This document shows positions 6,373 through 7,338 of a stretch of DNA of 7,338 nucleotides, in pieces. Within the stretch, counting starts at the first letter, position 1. Every line of letters begins with the position of its first letter. The translations under genes and the position numbers were made by a program. Origin of the DNA: Bacteroidales bacterium UBA5621 (GTDB taxonomy: Bacteria; Bacteroidota; Bacteroidia; Bacteroidales; VadinHA17); the NCBI GenBank assembly GCA_002424525.1, contig DIKJ01000191.1, positions 1 through 7,338 of the forward strand. Direction: 5' to 3'. The notes under the pieces were generated by a model that was given only the letters and a program-made list of their open reading frames with translations, was not told where the DNA came from and searched no databases.

Positions 6373-6405
6373 TAAAAATATCATCAGCCACCTCCAATGG
6401 ACGAA
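6373..6405 (-). promoter_or_regulatory. Weak candidate promoter for the sigma factor gene
   Basis: On the - strand, TTCG (6405-6402), 21 nt, then TATTTTTA (6380-6373) is one base from TAnnTTTG in the -7 box and one base from TTTG in the -33 box. The start would be about 20 nt before the ATG. The ATAGGGAT repeat lies directly upstream, where an activator would sit. Confidence 0.2.
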
Positions 6406-6406
6406 T

Positions 6407-6435
6407 ATCCCTATAAGGATGGTGTACATCCCTAT
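6407..6435. promoter_or_regulatory. Direct repeat with 21-nt period, candidate operator
   Basis: ATCCCTAT occurs at 6407-6414 and again at 6428-6435 (ATAGGGAT on the - strand), exactly 21 nt apart, two helical turns, the geometry of paired AraC half-sites. A 5-bp inverted repeat GGATG/CATCC (6417-6421 and 6427-6431) lies between and overlaps the second copy. It is 60-88 nt upstream of the sigma factor start and downstream of an AraC-type gene. The repeat is seen; its binding by that regulator is inference. Confidence 0.4.
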
Positions 6436-6469
6436 CGGCATGCATTGATCTGTCGGAGTAAATAATTGA

Positions 6470-7338
6470 TTATCTGCTATCTGTTGATTTTCGGAATTCA
6501 GACGGGGTTTTACCTGAATGTCTCCTGAAAGCATTATTAAAAGCTGTCCTGGAGTTATAACCCACCATTTCCGATATCTCCTCGATGGTCAGAGTGTTTT
6601 TCTTATCATTAATAATTATTTCTTTTGCTTTTGCCACCCTGTACGATGCAAGAAGTTCAAAGAAGCTTTTTTCGAGTTTCTCGTTCATTACCTGTGACAC
6701 ATGATGCGGACTCTCTCCGATCTTTTTTGCCAGGTCAGACAGGGATGCAAGACTTTCTGAAAAATATTCCCGCGTTTCAAACTCTTGAATTATCTTTTCC
6801 AGGATATTCTGTTTTTCCTTCTCATCTAAAGATGATTTATGATATTTCCTGATAGGGAAATCAAGGAAGGAGGCAGATCGGTCAAAATATGCAGAATCGT
6901 TCATCACCCTTAGCGTGGTAAAAAACGTAAAAACTGCAACATAAATCCCTATGAAATAATCACCTGCATTTCCACGGAATGTTATCTTAACCACAGTAAA
7001 GACAAGAAACAGGATGAAGCTGTGGAAGATTACAAATCTTAATGATTTAATAACTTCATCGTCTGTTCTGAAAACTGATGATCCGGTTTTCCCTGTTTTC
7101 ACAAGCAGTTTCCCGAAGGCAAGCAGGATATAAAACAATATCTGTACGCCCTGGGCTGGGGTGAGGTATTTGTTAATCTTCAAAGGGTCGTTGGAGACGT
7201 TACTGGTCACATCGAGGAGTGGCCATTCGGGATGATGGTTTAACACATAAATGTTGTACTTGAATTCATCAGGTTGAACCAGATTAAAACTCAAATAGCC
7301 CAGATATAGAATCGGGATAATAAAGTGGAACCACTCTT
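6470..7338 (-). CDS. Membrane-anchored AraC-family transcriptional regulator, 5'-truncated by window edge
   Basis: The frame stays open to the window edge (first full codon at 7336, reading EWFHFIIPILYLGYL), so the TTG at 7294 is not the true start. About 288 residues are visible. The N-terminal half has at least four hydrophobic segments, including LYLGYLSFN at the edge, GVQILFYILLAFGKLLV, FVIFHSFILFLVFTVVKITF and FIGIYVAVFTFFTTL. Then comes a charged linker KYHKSSLDEKEKQNILEKI and a C-terminal AraC DNA-binding domain with two helix-turn-helix units: SLSDLAKKIGESPHHVSQVM and TIEEISEMVGYNSRTAFNNA, followed by the family-typical FRRHSGKTPSEFRK. This architecture, a multi-helix membrane sensor joined to HTH_18, is common in Bacteroidota; the signal is unknown. 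The domain is complete and the stop at 6470 is where expected. It lies 122 bp upstream of the truncated sigma factor on the same strand and may regulate it. Confidence 0.9.
   Translation of the reverse strand, partial: EWFHFIIPILYLGYLSFNLVQPDEFKYNIYVLNHHPEWPLLDVTSNVSNDPLKINKYLTPAQGVQILFYILLAFGKLLVKTGKTGSSVFRTDDEVIKSLRFVIFHSFILFLVFTVVKITFRGNAGDYFIGIYVAVFTFFTTLRVMNDSAYFDRSASFLDFPIRKYHKSSLDEKEKQNILEKIIQEFETREYFSESLASLSDLAKKIGESPHHVSQVMNEKLEKSFFELLASYRVAKAKEIIINDKKNTLTIEEISEMVGYNSRTAFNNAFRRHSGKTPSEFRKSTDSR

Noticed and set aside
7292..7294. TTG as the start of the AraC-type regulator
   Set aside because: The frame remains open and hydrophobic up to the window edge, so the true start lies outside.

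Overview
The window looks like chromosomal DNA of a Bacteroidota bacterium, probably of the Bacteroidales/Marinilabiliales type. The reasons are an OmpA-like beta-barrel of the small Bacteroidota porin family, an AraC regulator with a membrane-embedded N-terminus, a short sigma factor of the 'AQFRIYKMYYRAMYN' type, A-rich leaders with almost no Shine-Dalgarno sequences, and two exact matches to the Bacteroidota -7 promoter element TAnnTTTG. This placement is inference; no rRNA or tRNA is present.

Left part (1-2802, GC-richer, + strand): the 3' portion of a PhoPQ-activated pathogenicity-related (PqaA-type) alpha/beta-hydrolase, a 228-bp gap with tandem 10-mers inside a 12-bp inverted repeat, and a complete sugar porter of the major facilitator superfamily. 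The middle gap (2803-2991) is a dense cluster of small hairpins that includes two 24-nt repeat copies. A 228-residue, roughly seven-helix membrane protein of unknown function follows on the - strand (2992-3678). Its start codon lies in a potential RNA stem. The next intergenic region carries a GT/GAGT-rich microsatellite.

Centre-right (about 3700-5990, visibly AT-rich, + strand): an outer-membrane beta-barrel protein, a gene remnant, and an AI-2E/PerM family transporter. The remnant, squeezed between the two, is recognisably the core of a LigD-type 3'-phosphoesterase domain that has lost both ends. Right part (- strand): a sigma-70 family factor that has region 2 but ends before any region 4, and upstream of it a membrane-bound AraC regulator that runs off the window. 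A 21-nt-period direct repeat upstream of the sigma gene is a candidate operator.

The genes do not form one obvious pathway. The most interesting aspect is recombination debris: the LigD fragment and the decapitated sigma factor lie at the two sides of the AT-rich transporter gene, which suggests that this block was inserted or rearranged. No complete novel defence system, CRISPR array or transposase is visible.
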